Assembly (NCBI RefSeq): GCF_905147045.1
Contig: NC_065888.1
Coordinates: 2,857,001-2,921,000, forward strand
DNA length: 64,000 nt
Reading direction: 5' to 3'
Origin: Nymphalis io
Lineage: Eukaryota; Arthropoda; Insecta; Lepidoptera; Nymphalidae
Part shown: piece by piece, positions 33,631-45,672 of the stretch
How the letters are laid out: each line of letters begins with the position of its first letter
Numbering within the stretch: the first letter of the stretch is position 1
Position numbers and translations under genes: made by a program
Notes under the pieces: generated by a model
The model's database searches: none
Told to the model about the DNA's origin: nothing
Seen by the model: the letters and a program-made list of their open reading frames with translations, nothing else

Positions 33631-35134
33631 TAGATATAGATAAATAATGATAACTGAATAAAGATAATTTCTGAAAGTTTATTTCGCAGATCTTTCTCGA
33701 CATAGGTATTTCTTTCTACTTACAAATTGTTCTTTAATTCAATAAGCGTAATACTTCTATAGTGAATCGAAACAGGGTGATTGTTTAGTTATTACAGTTG
33801 AGTGTGTTCTCATCATCTTACTCGTGATGATAAAATCAGAAATAATATTGCTGATTGATATTTTGTAAAAATGTTAAGAAGTTTAGTTAAAAATATGGAA
33901 TTTAAATTTGAAACCGGTAACTTCACTTAACGGTTTAATAGTCAAATAATAATTCAAAAGTTCACTGGTATATGCTGTGATTAGATCACAACAAAAAAAA
34001 TGTTCTATAAATATAATATACATTATATACCTTTTTTGATAACAGCTATAGTTTATGTATTTAACACAGAGGAGAACAGATGATTCGTAAAAGTCTTATA
34101 TTGACGTCCCTATATAAACTAAATAATCTCTTTAGTCTGTATTTGTTTGCGCGGAACTATTTCCTCGTAACGAATTAAAGGTAAAAATTCGTTTTTTCAA
34201 CAATCGAAAAAAACTAACATTTAAGAAACGGTTATTCCCGTATTAATACCCAACCACACACTCGACTAGCTAAAACATAGATTTATATTTACTGTTAAAT
34301 TACGTTGCATTAAATTCTCAATATATATTAGATATGTGTTATTGAGAAACTTTTAATCGACTTGAAGTGAAGGTAGCTCGTTTCTTCCTGTATCTAACGA
34401 AACAGCTGCACTTTTACGATTGTTAAAAGAACATCGCTTAACGTAATATTGTCGACATCAAATACAACTTGGAATTGCTTCGTCTATATGTTCGCGATCT
34501 AAATCCTTAAATAATGATACTTGTAAAATATTTTTTCTTTACAGTTAATTATTTGTTTATTATGTCATTCATTCATGTATACAGCCATTCATTTAATCGT
34601 TATTTAATTTGTTCATTCATTTATTTATTCTTATAGCCTAAGAGCCAGCGATCTATATTTCTTACTTTATAATTGATCATTTCAGTAATTTCGTCCTCAC
34701 TTGTTTAACTGAAATGCCATGTCAATTCATGGTCAAAGTTGTTTATTTATCTTCTCTTCTATTTCCATTGGAATATACTACAGTCAGGTAAAATACCTAT
34801 TCAATCGGAAAAAAGACATATGTTTCATTCAAAGAAGGTTAATAAACCTTCTCCATCGTTCTCACAAAAGTGCATGAATACTGTTTCCCTGTGAGATAAA
34901 GATTGAGCGAGTCAATATCGCACACCTTTATTAGTACAACAGATAAAGCATTATATTGTCTGCCCACATGTTAGAACAGAACTATGTGTCTGCTGCTTCA
35001 TATATATATGTCGCGGATTCAAATGTATTGCCATCTAAATGGCCGCCATTGTCGTCCAACATGTTGATTTATTAAATTAGTCGTAATTTGATTATTTCTA
35101 ACACAGCAATTCTGTTCCTCAAAGCGCTCTCGCG
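33631..35134. other. AT-rich spacer
   Basis: No gene or repeat copy was recognised. Near 35035-35060 is ATCTAAATGGCCGCCATTGT, a GC-richer patch containing a YY1-like GCCGCCATT core. Confidence 0.45.
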
Positions 35135-35535
35135 TTGCTTCTCAACGTCACGTTCAGCCTAGATGGCACAGCCCGTGGCACGTACGCACGCAGGCAAAGT
35201 GTTTACAGACAGCTTTCAATCTCACACAAAGTAAAGCGTAAAGGTTTTCAGCACGTTACAGCAATAGCGTATAGCAAAGCGTTGGAGCTTTCAGCATTAC
35301 TCAGCACGTTACAGCAATAGCGTATAGCAAAGCGTTGGAGCTTTCAGCATTGCTCAGAAACAGCACTTGGAACACGTTGCAAAGCGTTGCAGCTGTCAGC
35401 ATCAACCTTGGGTCAAGACAGATTTGAGCTCAATCTCACTGCAAAACGTGGTAGCTTTCAGCAGATCATCCGGATAAAGCGATAACGCTTTCAATCCACC
35501 TTTCAATAAAGCATAGCAACTTTCAACAAACTACA
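35135..35535 (+). repeat. Degenerate repeat array around 'AGCTTTCAGCA'
   Basis: A 53-bp unit at 35248-35300 is repeated head to tail at 35301-35353 almost without change. Around it the motif GAGCTTTCAGCATT recurs in weaker forms at about 35208, 35394, 35450, 35487 and 35516, often with CAAAGCGTTG. A 61-codon ORF overlaps it but its sequence reflects the repeat. Confidence 0.7.
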
Positions 35536-35560
35536 TATATTTTAACAACTTTACGTCTGA

Positions 35561-36084
35561 CAACGAACAGTAACCCATAAGACGTCAATTACGTTGCGTG
35601 GTGTTGCTATTCTAATAAAATAAGTGATATATAATAATAATGAAACAAAAATAAAACATATATTAATTGTAGCTTTGCTGAAATACCCTTTCGCATTTTT
35701 GCATTAAATTTTCGAACTTTTATAAAACACAATAAAATGTATACTTTAAGATATTAAAACGGCAGACAACCTGCAATCACAACGTAAATTTTGACGTTTT
35801 TTGACTTCTAGATACGTCCAAAGAAACCACTGACAGGAATAGTGAATCCCCCTTTCACTTACGGCAAGTAATTTTTTTTTATTATCTTTTTATAAGCTAG
35901 CGTTTGACCGTTGACTTGCCTAATGTTAAGCATCGAAACGGTCTAGGATGTAAAAGGGGGCGGGAGGAATCACATCCTGAGCACATTCTCCGAAATGTAT
36001 CCGATAGAAGACTGAAAGCGACGCAACTACACGTCGATGTTCGAGACTGGAGCCTAGACTCGACCAATGTGTCGTCTCCTGTCT
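35561..36084. other. Spacer with a unique GC-elevated segment beside the LINE tail
   Basis: 35561-35890 is AT-rich and featureless. 35900-36084 is GC-richer, with an open plus frame (CKRGREESHPEHILRNVSDR) that runs into the LINE's T run. It could be an old insertion or exon remnant, and no family is recognised. Confidence 0.35.
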
Positions 36085-39000
36085 TTTTTTTTTTTTTTTT
36101 TTTTTTTTTATATTCGCCGGGAGGGCAAATGACTCTACTCCACCTGTTGGTAAGTGGTAGTAGAGTCCAAACGCGACGACGGCCAGTACAGACGGGAAAA
36201 ACGTTCTGCACTAGCCGCCTTCGCCTTGCCGGCCCGCAAGATGCCTCTTCACGCCTCGTTTGAAGGAACCCGGGTTGTAAGAGGAGGGGAACACGTGAGC
36301 TGGTAAGGAATTCCATTTTTTGGAAGTGCGACAAAGAAAGGAGTTGCCAAATTTCTTTGTTCGCGATGGAATTGATGTCACAGTTAGGCGGTGACATCGA
36401 GAACCAGCTCGCGTGGACTTAAGAAGGAAGGGGGAAGCAGGAATTAGAGAGAATAATTCCTCAGAGCACTCGCCGTGATACAGTCGATAGAAAGCGCTCA
36501 GTGCTGCTATCTCACGACGCAATTGTAAAGGTTCAAGGGTGTTTGTGACCTTTACGTCGCCAATAATGCGTACGGCACGTCGCTGCAACCGGTCCAAGGC
36601 CTCAAGTAGGTACTTAGCGGGGCCATCCCAAAGGTGCGAGCAATATTCCACGCAAGACCGTACCTGTGTTTTGTACAGCAGGCACAGTTGTTGTGGCGTG
36701 AAAAATCGCCGCACCTTGTTCAGAACTCAGAGTTTCCGTGAAGCTGTTTTTATAACAGCCTCGATGTAATCCCTTGGACTAAGGTCGCAGCGAACGTCAA
36801 TCCCCAGCATGGCGATTTTGCTTTGCATCACCAGTGGAGTACCACAGAGGGAGGGAAGAGGGGAAAATGTTGACTTTTTCGCCGTGAGAGCGCATACCTG
36901 TGTTTTCTTGGCATTAAACTCAACAAAATTATCAGAGCCCCATTTGGCGAAGAGCTCTAACGTCCTATCGAGTTCAATGACAAGATTCTTCCGCCTCTCC
37001 TCAATTTCCGCTCGCCCAGCCACTGCGCGTCCGTGGTATCCACCATGCATTGTACTATCGTCTGCATAGCAATGTATGTTCCCAAGAGAGAGCATATCAT
37101 TGATATGCAAAAGAAAGAGTGTGGGAGATAGCACAGATCCCTGGGGGACCCCAGCATTCACTACATAGAATTGTGAAGCGCAACCATCAACTAAAACACG
37201 AAGGCTACGCTTGTGTAGGAAGCTGGCAATCCAGGTGCATAGCTGAGCAGGCAGACCATATGCCGGCAGCTTGGAGAGAAGACTTCTGTGCCAGACCCTG
37301 TCGAAAGCCTTGGAGATATCGAGGCTGACAACCAACGATTCTCCATGCTTGTCGATAGCTTCACCCCAGAGGTGCGTTACGTACGCTAGAAGATCACCTG
37401 TGGACCATTTTGGTCGAAACCCGTATTGACGATCATTAATTAAAGAGTGATCTTCTAGGTAATGGATCAGATGGTTGTTTAAAATCCGTTCCATCACCTT
37501 ACAAAGTACTGAGGTGATAGCTATTGGCCGATAATTTGCCGGGTCAGACCGATCCCCTTTTTTGGGAACCGCTTGCACATTAGCTCTTCTCCAAGCCTCT
37601 GGCACACTTCCCGAAGAGAGAGAAAGTTGGAACAGGCGCGTTAACACAGGAGACAGCTCCGCTGCGCACTTCTTCAGCACTATGGCTGGTATTCCATCGG
37701 GACCGCTAGCTTTCCGTACATCAAGTGATTGCAGCTCCGCACGCACATCACGTTGCCTGATTTTAATGTCAGGCATCGTATGGCCACATGAAGGTATTGT
37801 AGGGGCAGTGCACTACAATCATCGATGACGGAATTGTCGGCAAAGAGTTTAGCCAGGAGATCAGCTTGCTCTTGCGGACTGTGAGCTAGCGATCCGTCCG
37901 GATTTCTGAGCGGTGGCAGCGAAGGTTGGCAGAAATTGTTTTGCACAGACTTGGTCAGACGCCAGAAGCTACGGGAGCCCCTAGGATGCGAAACAAGGTC
38001 ATGACCAATCTGTACAATGCGCTGTGCATCCACTCTCGTGTATGCCTTTCTACAGAACTTGGAAATTTTATTATAGTTTGCTTTCAGTGAGTCAATGTTA
38101 GATGCCCCGCTAATGCAGCCGTTGATCCACTTGCGATATGCCGCCTGCTTAGCTGATACAGCATCGGCACATTCACGAGTGAACCAACGGTTACGCGTAC
38201 TCCTACTGACGAGATCTGAGCTAGGAATGTAGTATTCCATTCCCAGCATGATCTCGCCAGCAACAGCAGCGGCACTAGCTGTCGGGTCATTCCCACTGAA
38301 GCAACTTTCCTTCCAAGGGACCGACGCATAGTAATCGCGCATACCTTCCCAATCCGCCGACTTATAGTGCCAAACGCGACGTTTGCATACCGCTAGTGGC
38401 GGCAGCTTGGCCTGTGGCACTCTGGTAGAAATAAGGCTGTGATCCGAAGAGCCAAGAGGAGCCTGAACCACAACCTGATATTCCACCGGGTGAGAAGTCA
38501 GCAGAAGGTCCAGTAGAGAAGGTGCTTGCCCATCAATGTCTGGGATCCTGGTGGGCTGATCAACCAGTTGGGTCAAGTCATGTGTGAGAGCAAAAGCATG
38601 AGCAGTCCTTCCAGCATGGTCAGTTTTGAGGGATTTCAACCAGGATTCGTGGTGAGCATTAAAATCCCCCAAAAACACCAATTCCGCGTTAGGAAATTGC
38701 TCTTGCGCAGCATCTGCCACCCGACTAAGATGGTCAAATAATCGGCTTGTCTCCAAGTCACCATTGTGGGATCTGTAGAGGCACACGTAGACTCGGCTCT
38801 GACGAACCAGGTCCACACGTACCACCAACATGGAGAAGGAGGGGTCCTCCAAGCAGCGCAGTCGGTGACAGCAAACATCCGTCCTGACGAACAAGCATAC
38901 TCCGGCTTTCGCTTTGAAGGATTCTTCAAGCGTGCAGCCGGGATAATTAAGGTAACTGGTATCGGCAGGACGGAGTATTTGTGTCTCCGTGAGAAACAAC

Positions 39001-39765
39001 ATTGCTGGCCGTGCTGTCTCGAGATGGTGGTGGACAGCGTTGAGGTTAGTGTGGAGTCCTCGGATGTTAGAGAACTCGACCTCAAACAGCGAGGGTATGG
39101 TGGGGGTGTGCACCGCTGTACGACCGTTATTTCTGTTTTGTTGCGCCATTTGGGAAAAATAGAATGGAAAAGAGACGTGAAGCGAGCGATGTATTGCCAC
39201 GATAGGGATGGGCAAAGTGTGGAGGCGTGTTTCCCCAAGTGGTTGCCAAAAGGAAAAATACACTGACCCGCCGGACGGAAGGGCCCCCGAACCCCCCCGG
39301 AAGTGGCCGCCGGGACCCCACCTACCGGTCACCAACCGGCACGACGGTCCACCCCGAGATTATGCGTGGCCTGGTGGGGCAGCCTCACGAGCTGGTTAGG
39401 CACGCTCGGGCCCCTGTACTATGCCACGGGCGGCCAGCGGAACAGCCGTTTCTTCGGGTCTCCCTGTCCGGCAGGTCAATACAGTTTCCCCCGGCATTGG
39501 TTCAACAGCCGTCTCCACTGGACCAACACCCATCGCGGCAATACTCGCTCGGGCTCTGGCTGTACGCTGGCTGACCTCGAAACGCGGCTGCAAGCCACTT
39601 CACGAGTTTTTCACCATGCGTACGGTGGTAACAAGCCAGGCGGATGTTAGCATCCTACCACCAGATGAGCAGATGGTCGCTCAGATATCCCTTAGTCGCC
39701 TCTTACGACACCCATGGGAAAGAGAGGGGCAGTGAAATGTATTCTTTCTCCGTCACGGCACGGAT
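36085..39765 (-). mobile_element. CR1/Jockey-group non-LTR retrotransposon, near full length, mutated
   Basis: The minus-strand element has a poly(A) tail (T run 36085-36109), a 3' UTR with a strong hairpin (near 36125-36165), one long endonuclease/RT ORF, and a GC-rich 5' leader to about 39765. No separate gag-like ORF1 is seen in the leader. The exact 5' end and target-site duplication are uncertain; beyond 39766 lies a fragment of a related LINE. The clade (CR1, Daphne, Kiri or Jockey) cannot be settled by eye. Confidence 0.88.
36211..39335 (-). pseudogene. LINE endonuclease-reverse transcriptase with one frameshift and one stop
   Basis: Reading runs from an upstream start (39335, or more likely the ATG at 39149, MAQQNRNNGR) through the endonuclease: FSNIRGLHTNL, FLTETQ, FLGDFNAHHESW and SSDHSLIST. 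It shifts frame near 37776 and continues in the reverse transcriptase: RKASGPDGIPAIVLKK, KKGDRSDPANYRPI, SLDISKAFDRVWH, AGVPQGSVLSP and the catalytic YADD encoded at 37057-37068. A TGA at 36727-36729 interrupts what is otherwise SRKL-x-VLNKVRRFF. The last segment is RLQRRAVRIIGD to RHLAGRQGEGG. With only two lesions it is a recent loss of function. Confidence 0.9.
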
Positions 39766-39925
39766 TAGCCTGTCTACCTCCTGGCACGCCTCTCGATCAA
39801 CTCTAAATCCTGAAGGTGGTGCTTAGCAGAGCCATCCCAAAGGTGAAAGCAGTACTCCATACATGACCTCACTTGTCCTTTGTATAAGCCGAGTAGTTGT
39901 TCTGGAGTATTAGTAAATAGTAAAT
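39766..39925 (-). mobile_element. Fragment of a related LINE ORF beside the full-length copy
   Basis: The minus strand encodes a piece like EQLLGLYKGQVRSC and EYCFHLWDGSAKH, homologous to LLYKTQVRSCVEYCSHLWDG in the neighbouring LINE but clearly diverged. The neighbour may have inserted into this older copy. Confidence 0.65.
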
Positions 39926-41083
39926 CTAGCATCAATATGCAGTTTTCTAACATACAATAAGTTTGCCGATCGCTGGCTCTCAGTCTATTAGGATCACCAA
40001 CAGAAATGCCAACACTATTACAAAGATAATATACATAAAAATTATATAATTATTAAACATACATGATAATTGCATTTCTATTTATAGATATGCACAACAG
40101 TACTAAATATAGATTATTATCTATACAAATACATTGAAGTGTCTGTCGTTGATTTCAATTTGATTTTTTTAAAGTTAATATAGGCTATTTGCGAGTTAAC
40201 AAAACCAAAACAATCATTATTTTTATTTTTGTCTGTGTTTATATCTGTTTGTCCAAGCTAATCTATAAAACGGCTAAAAATTACATATTGAAATAACTGA
40301 ATACATATTGATATTCGCGTTTCGTTCTTTGTTATATGTTGGCGTTTCGTTTGATTGTTGTGTTTTTTCATTAATATCATTATTACAATTTACATTAATA
40401 ATATTTAACACTTTATGACTTTAGGTCGCAACAGCTTCTCAAGTAATATTTTTGTTGTGAATTTTATAGATTTTTGGTTTTTACTTTCTACTTTTAAGGT
40501 AACCTTGTTCAGTTTTATCCTTATTTATAGTTTAATTAAATAAGAATGATTGTTAATGTATCGTTGTAGCAAATGGAAATACTACACTAAATATGTAAGG
40601 GTGCATGTAAATTGTAAGGAGCCATTACAATAATTCAATGTATATATTTATTTATAATTACTAGAATAATAATAATCGCACTAATATAATAAATACGAAA
40701 GTTGTGTGTGTTGTTAATATAAGTTATATCTTCAAGCTTTATCATGGTTAAAATAATATGAGATAAAATAACATATTTTGACCTTATTTTAACTATATTT
40801 TTTAATCCATTCTATTTAATTTCTTCTTTTGCGGGAGGCAATAGTGCCAGCGTCTTGGGTACAATGCCACAGGACAATCTTTTAGACGGCGTGTTTTTGT
40901 TAAATGTGTATTTTGTTTTTTTTTTTTAATTTTGTATATAACACATAAATACATACTTAAATTTAAAAAAAAACTTATTATAACAAATATAATTATTTAA
41001 TAATTCCATTATTAAATTAGCAATATATTAATTTATGTTACTAAAACAATGTGTTAGAAGAAGTTAGTGTAATACTTTGTGCA
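39926..41083. other. AT-rich spacer
   Basis: No gene or repeat copy was recognised. A small GC-richer patch (GCGGGAGGCAATAGTGCCAG) lies near 40831. Confidence 0.5.
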
Positions 41084-41232
41084 AATCCGTCTGAGTCGGT
41101 ATAACGCGCTCATTATATATTCAACCAAATAGTAATACTTGGTATTGTTGTGTTCCAGTTGGAAATGTGAGTTAGCCAGTATACAAATGACATAACATCT
41201 TAGGTTTACAAGTTTGGTGACGCAATTGTGAT
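41084..41232 (+). repeat. SINE C fragment, diverged
   Basis: GTAATACTTGGTATTGTTGTG, GAGTTAGCCAGTATAC and AACATCTTAG...GTTTGGTGACGC keep the family order. It ends before the tail. Confidence 0.7.
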
Positions 41233-41242
41233 GTTTTTTTTT

Positions 41243-41460
41243 TATGTTATAGGTAGGCGGACGGAAAAACAGGCTACATACTGTAAAGTGGTCACCACCG
41301 CACATAGATATTGGCTATGTAAGAAATATTAACCGTTTCATACATCGCCACTAACCTTGGGAATGAAGATGTTACATATTTACACTGGCTCAGGTCACCC
41401 TTTAAGCCGGAACGCAACAATGCTAACAAAGCCAGTCGACCTACCAATTTTATAAAAAAA
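41243..41460 (-). repeat. SINE C copy, diverged, inverted relative to its neighbour
   Basis: The reverse order is T run, TAGGTAGGCGGACG, GGTCACCACCGC, GTAAGAAATATTAACCG, TCACCCTTTAAGCCGGAACG. It faces the forward copy at 41084. Confidence 0.75.
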
Positions 41461-41921
41461 GAGTACAACTTTTACTTTTATGAAACAATATTAGTTTTTT
41501 GGCTTAAGTTCAGTGTAGCTCCATAATGGTCCGATTACAATTTCATTGATGTGTTAGAGGCGTACAATAATATTTGAAGTTGGTTACTTTATAGGATAAC
41601 AAATTTACTGTCTATAATTTCATATAAACTTTATTCAATAATTAAGAAGATTAATTATATAATATGTATGTATAAATTGAATCCCTCAGTCTAAAATTAC
41701 TTATCGCGAAAGTTTCCTTAACTACCCGAATGAGATACCGTAGCTGTATCCCTAAGTTTATGAGGTATAAGCCAGAGGTTAATAATAATTAACATTCTAT
41801 AGAGATTATACGTAGTAGAATAATGTTAATTTGGCCATTAATATGTGTATTTCAATTTATTAGTACGGAATATTAAATGGATGGATATAGCGGTTTAATT
41901 ATAATAAAATTGGTACTGTTA

Positions 41922-42003
41922 TAAGCTCCAAAATCTTCTCCTCAAAAAGAGAGAGGAGGCCTTAGCCCAGCAGTGGGACATTCACAGGGTGTTACTGTAC
42001 TAA
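41922..42003 (+). repeat. SINE B tail fragment
   Basis: ATAAGCTCCAAAATCTTCTC, GAGAGGAGGCCTTAGCCCAG and CAGTGGGACATTCACAGG form the 3' quarter of the family. Confidence 0.85.
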
Positions 42004-42126
42004 AGTTGTATATCAAATAATACATTGTTTTTACGTTTTACGTAAATTTTATTACATTCTGTTTATTTTAATTTTATTATTAAGGATGTTTATTAAAAAT
42101 ATAATTACTTAAAGTATTTATTTAAT

Positions 42127-42302
42127 AGGTGGACGAGCTGATGGTCCACTAGATGGTAAGTGGTCAACGCCGCTCGGAGACATTCGCACCGGAAAAAATA
42201 TTAACCATTCCTTACATTACATTACCTTACATTACATTACCCTTACATTACCAAAACGCCATCAACCTAGAGAGCTAAGATGTGTCCCTTGTGCCTGTAG
42301 TT
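42127..42302 (-). repeat. SINE C copy with expanded TTACA run
   Basis: AGGTGGACGAGCTGATGG, GATGGTAAGTGGTCAACGCC and AGCTAAGATGTGTCCCTTGTG mark the reverse copy. At about 42213-42252 the CCTTACATTGCC part has expanded into several TTACATTAC units. Confidence 0.8.
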
Positions 42303-42585
42303 TTGCCTTAACTAGGACTTTGTACGGAATAATCTGAAACCATAGCAGACACACGGTAACATACTAAGATATTAAGAGATATTTTATAATATTCAATACG
42401 TATATCTGCTTGGGTTTTTCATTATACTCATTTATGGGCTTATGTTTCTTTTCCTTTACACATTTAAAAAAGAAGTTAAAGTAAAGTAATATCCTATAAA
42501 TGACGCACTAATGTGCCCCTTCGCTCATTTCAAACAGAAAGTTCGAAGTTGTTCTATCACTCTCCTCAAACCAGCTTACTTCATC

Positions 42586-42702
42586 ATCAAGTACGAGATG
42601 AATTGTAAAAACAATTTAAACACATGTAAATTAATACTTCCTCGGATTTGTACCGTCAAGCTTTAGGAAGGGTTATTTAGTCTAAACTGAGCCATGTCGG
42701 CA
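42586..42702 (-). repeat. Old SINE B head fragment
   Basis: AAGTACGAGATGAATTGTAA, AAACACATGTAAATTAATAC and AAACTGAGCCATGTCGG are diverged matches to the reverse head half. Confidence 0.6.
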
Positions 42703-43074
42703 GTCAAATAAACTAACATTCACATATATGAAACTTTCAAGATATATATTACACTACAATTACTAATAATAATATTACACTACAATTTACAGAAAAATTA
42801 CCAAGTAAACGCACATAACCATCTACAGTACGAATTTTACTTAAAAACAAACGATAAATGTTGTTCAGTGGTTTTTAATTAAACACTGATTTCGCTCTTT
42901 CTGTCATTATTAATTTGACATTTTAAAGAAGAAGAAAGGATTGTTTAACTAATAACTCTAACGAGTATAATATAATATAATAAGCTACGTTTATAATACG
43001 GTATTACTGTTACAAGAGTGATTACTTCTTTCCAACATTTAGATTGCCATTAATAATAATAATAATATAATAAT

Positions 43075-43735
43075 AAATTTATTTATTCTCTCCCACAGAC
43101 AGTAATGTTTACTTTTTTTTAATAATATATATAAATACAGTTATATATTTAAATACAGTGGGAGACAGGAGCCCAAACTAGGTTGCCCTGTGCTAAGGGT
43201 CTCCTCTCTCCCCCTCTTGAGTAAGGAGTGAGCGCATGTGTATGGGTGTATTAAATTAATAATTTTTCTGTCTCTTCATAGTCCAGTTTTAAAAGCCAGT
43301 CAGTTAATTTCCTCTTACATGCGAATTTTAGTAAATTTGAAATAGAGAGTAATTTATTTAATATATTGTAAAACCATGCTGCTTTAAAATCAAAGAATTT
43401 TTGGGCAAAAAAAGTTTTGACCATTACAGATTTACATACTTCATAAGAACTTCTAGAGTCAGCAATCAGTGAGGCCTTAATCCTGGAATTTTTTTTTTTA
43501 AATGATATTCAAAATGTAAAGTTTTCTGACTGCTAGAACATTTGCTTCCCTGTATCTCTATCTATCTATCTATCTGGTCTACAGTAGGAAATATGCGTGA
43601 CTTAGAGAGAGCTACTTTAAGTATCATTCTTTGAGCTCTTTCAACTTCAATTATGTGCGTTTTGTTAGAACCACCCCATACATTTATACAGTATGCTATT
43701 AAAGATTGACATAATGATATATAAACAGTCATTCC
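43075..43735 (-). mobile_element. Decayed LINE: C-terminus of reverse transcriptase and 3' UTR
   Basis: On the minus strand near 43722-43575 the frame reads VYISLCQSLIAYCINVWGG, then SNKTHIIEVERAQRMILKVA, typical of the thumb/C-terminal region of Jockey/CR1-group elements. A (CTAT)n microsatellite near 43555-43575 interrupts it. YREANVLAVRKLYILNII follows in another frame. It is a different family from the LINE at 36 kb. Confidence 0.7.
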
Positions 43736-44023
43736 ATTAGATTAGTCTTATATTTAAATAAATAAAAATAAATGTTTGTCTATGTTTCCTTAACTTTTCC
43801 AAAACTGGTTAGTTATTTCGTGTATACCCATAAAACTTCCTAGCCAAAAAAAACAAAATTTTATCTATAAATGTATCTTGTACAATATAAAATTTCTATG
43901 TAGCCCCAATGGTACATGTGTGAAGCTAGGACATACATATAGCTCGTATGATATAAAAACGAAGTGGTGAATTGAAATGGTGATTTAAAGCGTCAATAAC
44001 ACAATGATATAATGAACGATCGA

Positions 44024-44544
44024 CAGCCTCGTTGGTCTAGTGGCTTGATGCAAGGCCGCAGATCCGGGGGTCCAGGGTTCAATTTTCAGGTCGGGCAATA
44101 AAAAGTTACTGGGATTTTCTGTCTTTTCTATCAGAAATTTCTCAGTAGCAGCCCGGAGTCTGGAAGTTAGAACTGTGTACACTCCAGTGCCTGGGAAAGC
44201 ACGTAAAACCGTTGGTCACGGGCCTGAACTATTTCCGGTCGTGTCGGATTGCCGTCCTATCGGATTATGAGAGCTAGGGAATAAAGAGTTCACCTGTGTA
44301 CTCTCTATTCCCACACATTTTTGCACTGCCTGGGAAAGCACGTAAAGCCGTTGGTCCTGCGCCGGAACTCTTTCCGGTCGTGTCGGATGGCCGTCCCATT
44401 GGATTATGAGAGTTAGGGAATATAGAGTGCACCTGTGTTTGTGCACACATTTGTGCACTATAATATCTCCTGCGTAGTTGGCTAATCTCTCTTGCGATTG
44501 GCCACCGTGACCGAAATCGGTCTGGAGGACATTATTATTATTAT
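44024..44544 (+). repeat. SINE A dimer inside one TSD
   Basis: The first unit runs from the head CAGCCTCGTTGGTCTAGTGG to ACACATTTTTGCACT at about 44327. A second, head-less unit then starts GCCTGGGAAAGCACG and runs to the tail GGTCTGGAGGACATTATTATT. TAACACAATGAT at 43997-44008 and 44545-44556 flanks the whole. 15 extra bases lie between the left repeat and the head. Confidence 0.85.
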
Positions 44545-44556
44545 TAACACAATGAT

Positions 44557-45596
44557 TTACGGGCCGATAGTGATGTAAAATTTGCAGGTTTAATCTTAAC
44601 CCCTTAAGCTATTATCATCCCCTAACACAAGCTGTATTCTTAATTGGAGGGATACATAGAAATATGAGTAATTCCTTAAAATACGTACATTGCTATTATT
44701 CTTTTATAAACTGAAAAAGGATAAGTAAGGAATATAGTGCTACAATAGTATATTTATAGTATTACATCTAAAGTAAAGGTATATACTAGTACGGCCCGTC
44801 CTGACTTCGTACAGACGAAATTAGAGGTAATGTAATTTTTACTTGAACTCCATTGCAGCTCAACCTATCGCATCTAAGCTATCCAGGGCAAACACACATA
44901 AAAAGAATCTCAAAATCAATCCAAACGTTTAGGAGAAGTTCAGTAACGCACGCGAACAGAAGAATTATACATCTAAAGATATATTACTCTAAGATTTATA
45001 CGATTAAGTAATTTGTTGTATAGTTTTGTGAATTGATATTAAAATAAGTAGAAACATTCTTTGGAGAAGAACATGATATAAAAAAGGAATTAAGAGCGAA
45101 ATCAGAAGTAAAACCTTGTAATAGAATCATATTAATCAAAGTATATCAAAATCATTTAAATATTAGTTAACGAAGACCAATTCGATTATTTCATACACTT
45201 CCGTTTGTAGTCAAAAAGCTTTTCATCCAATTCCAATAAAACAAATTTTCATATTTGCATTCAGGCTCGATATACTCGTAAAACGATATCGCATGCAATA
45301 TTTGATTATCTTGTTTTTCGATGCTCTTCGATTCCTGTTTGTTCACACTAACAACGATGTTAAAAATATAAGGGTGTTTTATAGTTTGTAAACCATTTCC
45401 CACATGATATCTTTACTAAAAATGAATCATATTTTTTTTAAAGAGAGAATTCTACAACTTATCGATATATTAAAGGCGCAAAATCTAAACCATCTTAAAA
45501 TTTAAAATTCAAATTCATTGATCATTTATCGCAACAGAAACAGGTTGAGGGAAAATGGCGAAGCGTAGTTGAATGAGGTAACATTATCAATTCAAT
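44557..45596. other. AT-rich spacer
   Basis: No supported gene was found. A 70-codon minus ORF at 45191-45403 has no recognised motif. Confidence 0.45.
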
Positions 45597-45672
45597 GCGC
45601 TGAGATGCAAGTTTCCTGTATCAACATTTACGCTAGTTTCAACAACTTTTGCTGCAACCAAAACTCATTCTG
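45597..45672 (+). repeat. Unnamed repeat, related to 51121-51195 (inverted)
   Basis: AAGTTTCCTGTATCAACATTTACGCTAG and CAACAACTTTTGCTG match the reverse complement of 51121-51195 at roughly three of four bases. Its type is unknown. Confidence 0.65.

Noticed and set aside
36539..39735. Plus-strand and alternative-frame ORFs up to 200 codons
   Set aside because: They overlap the CR1-like ORF and its GC-rich leader, where long random ORFs are expected.
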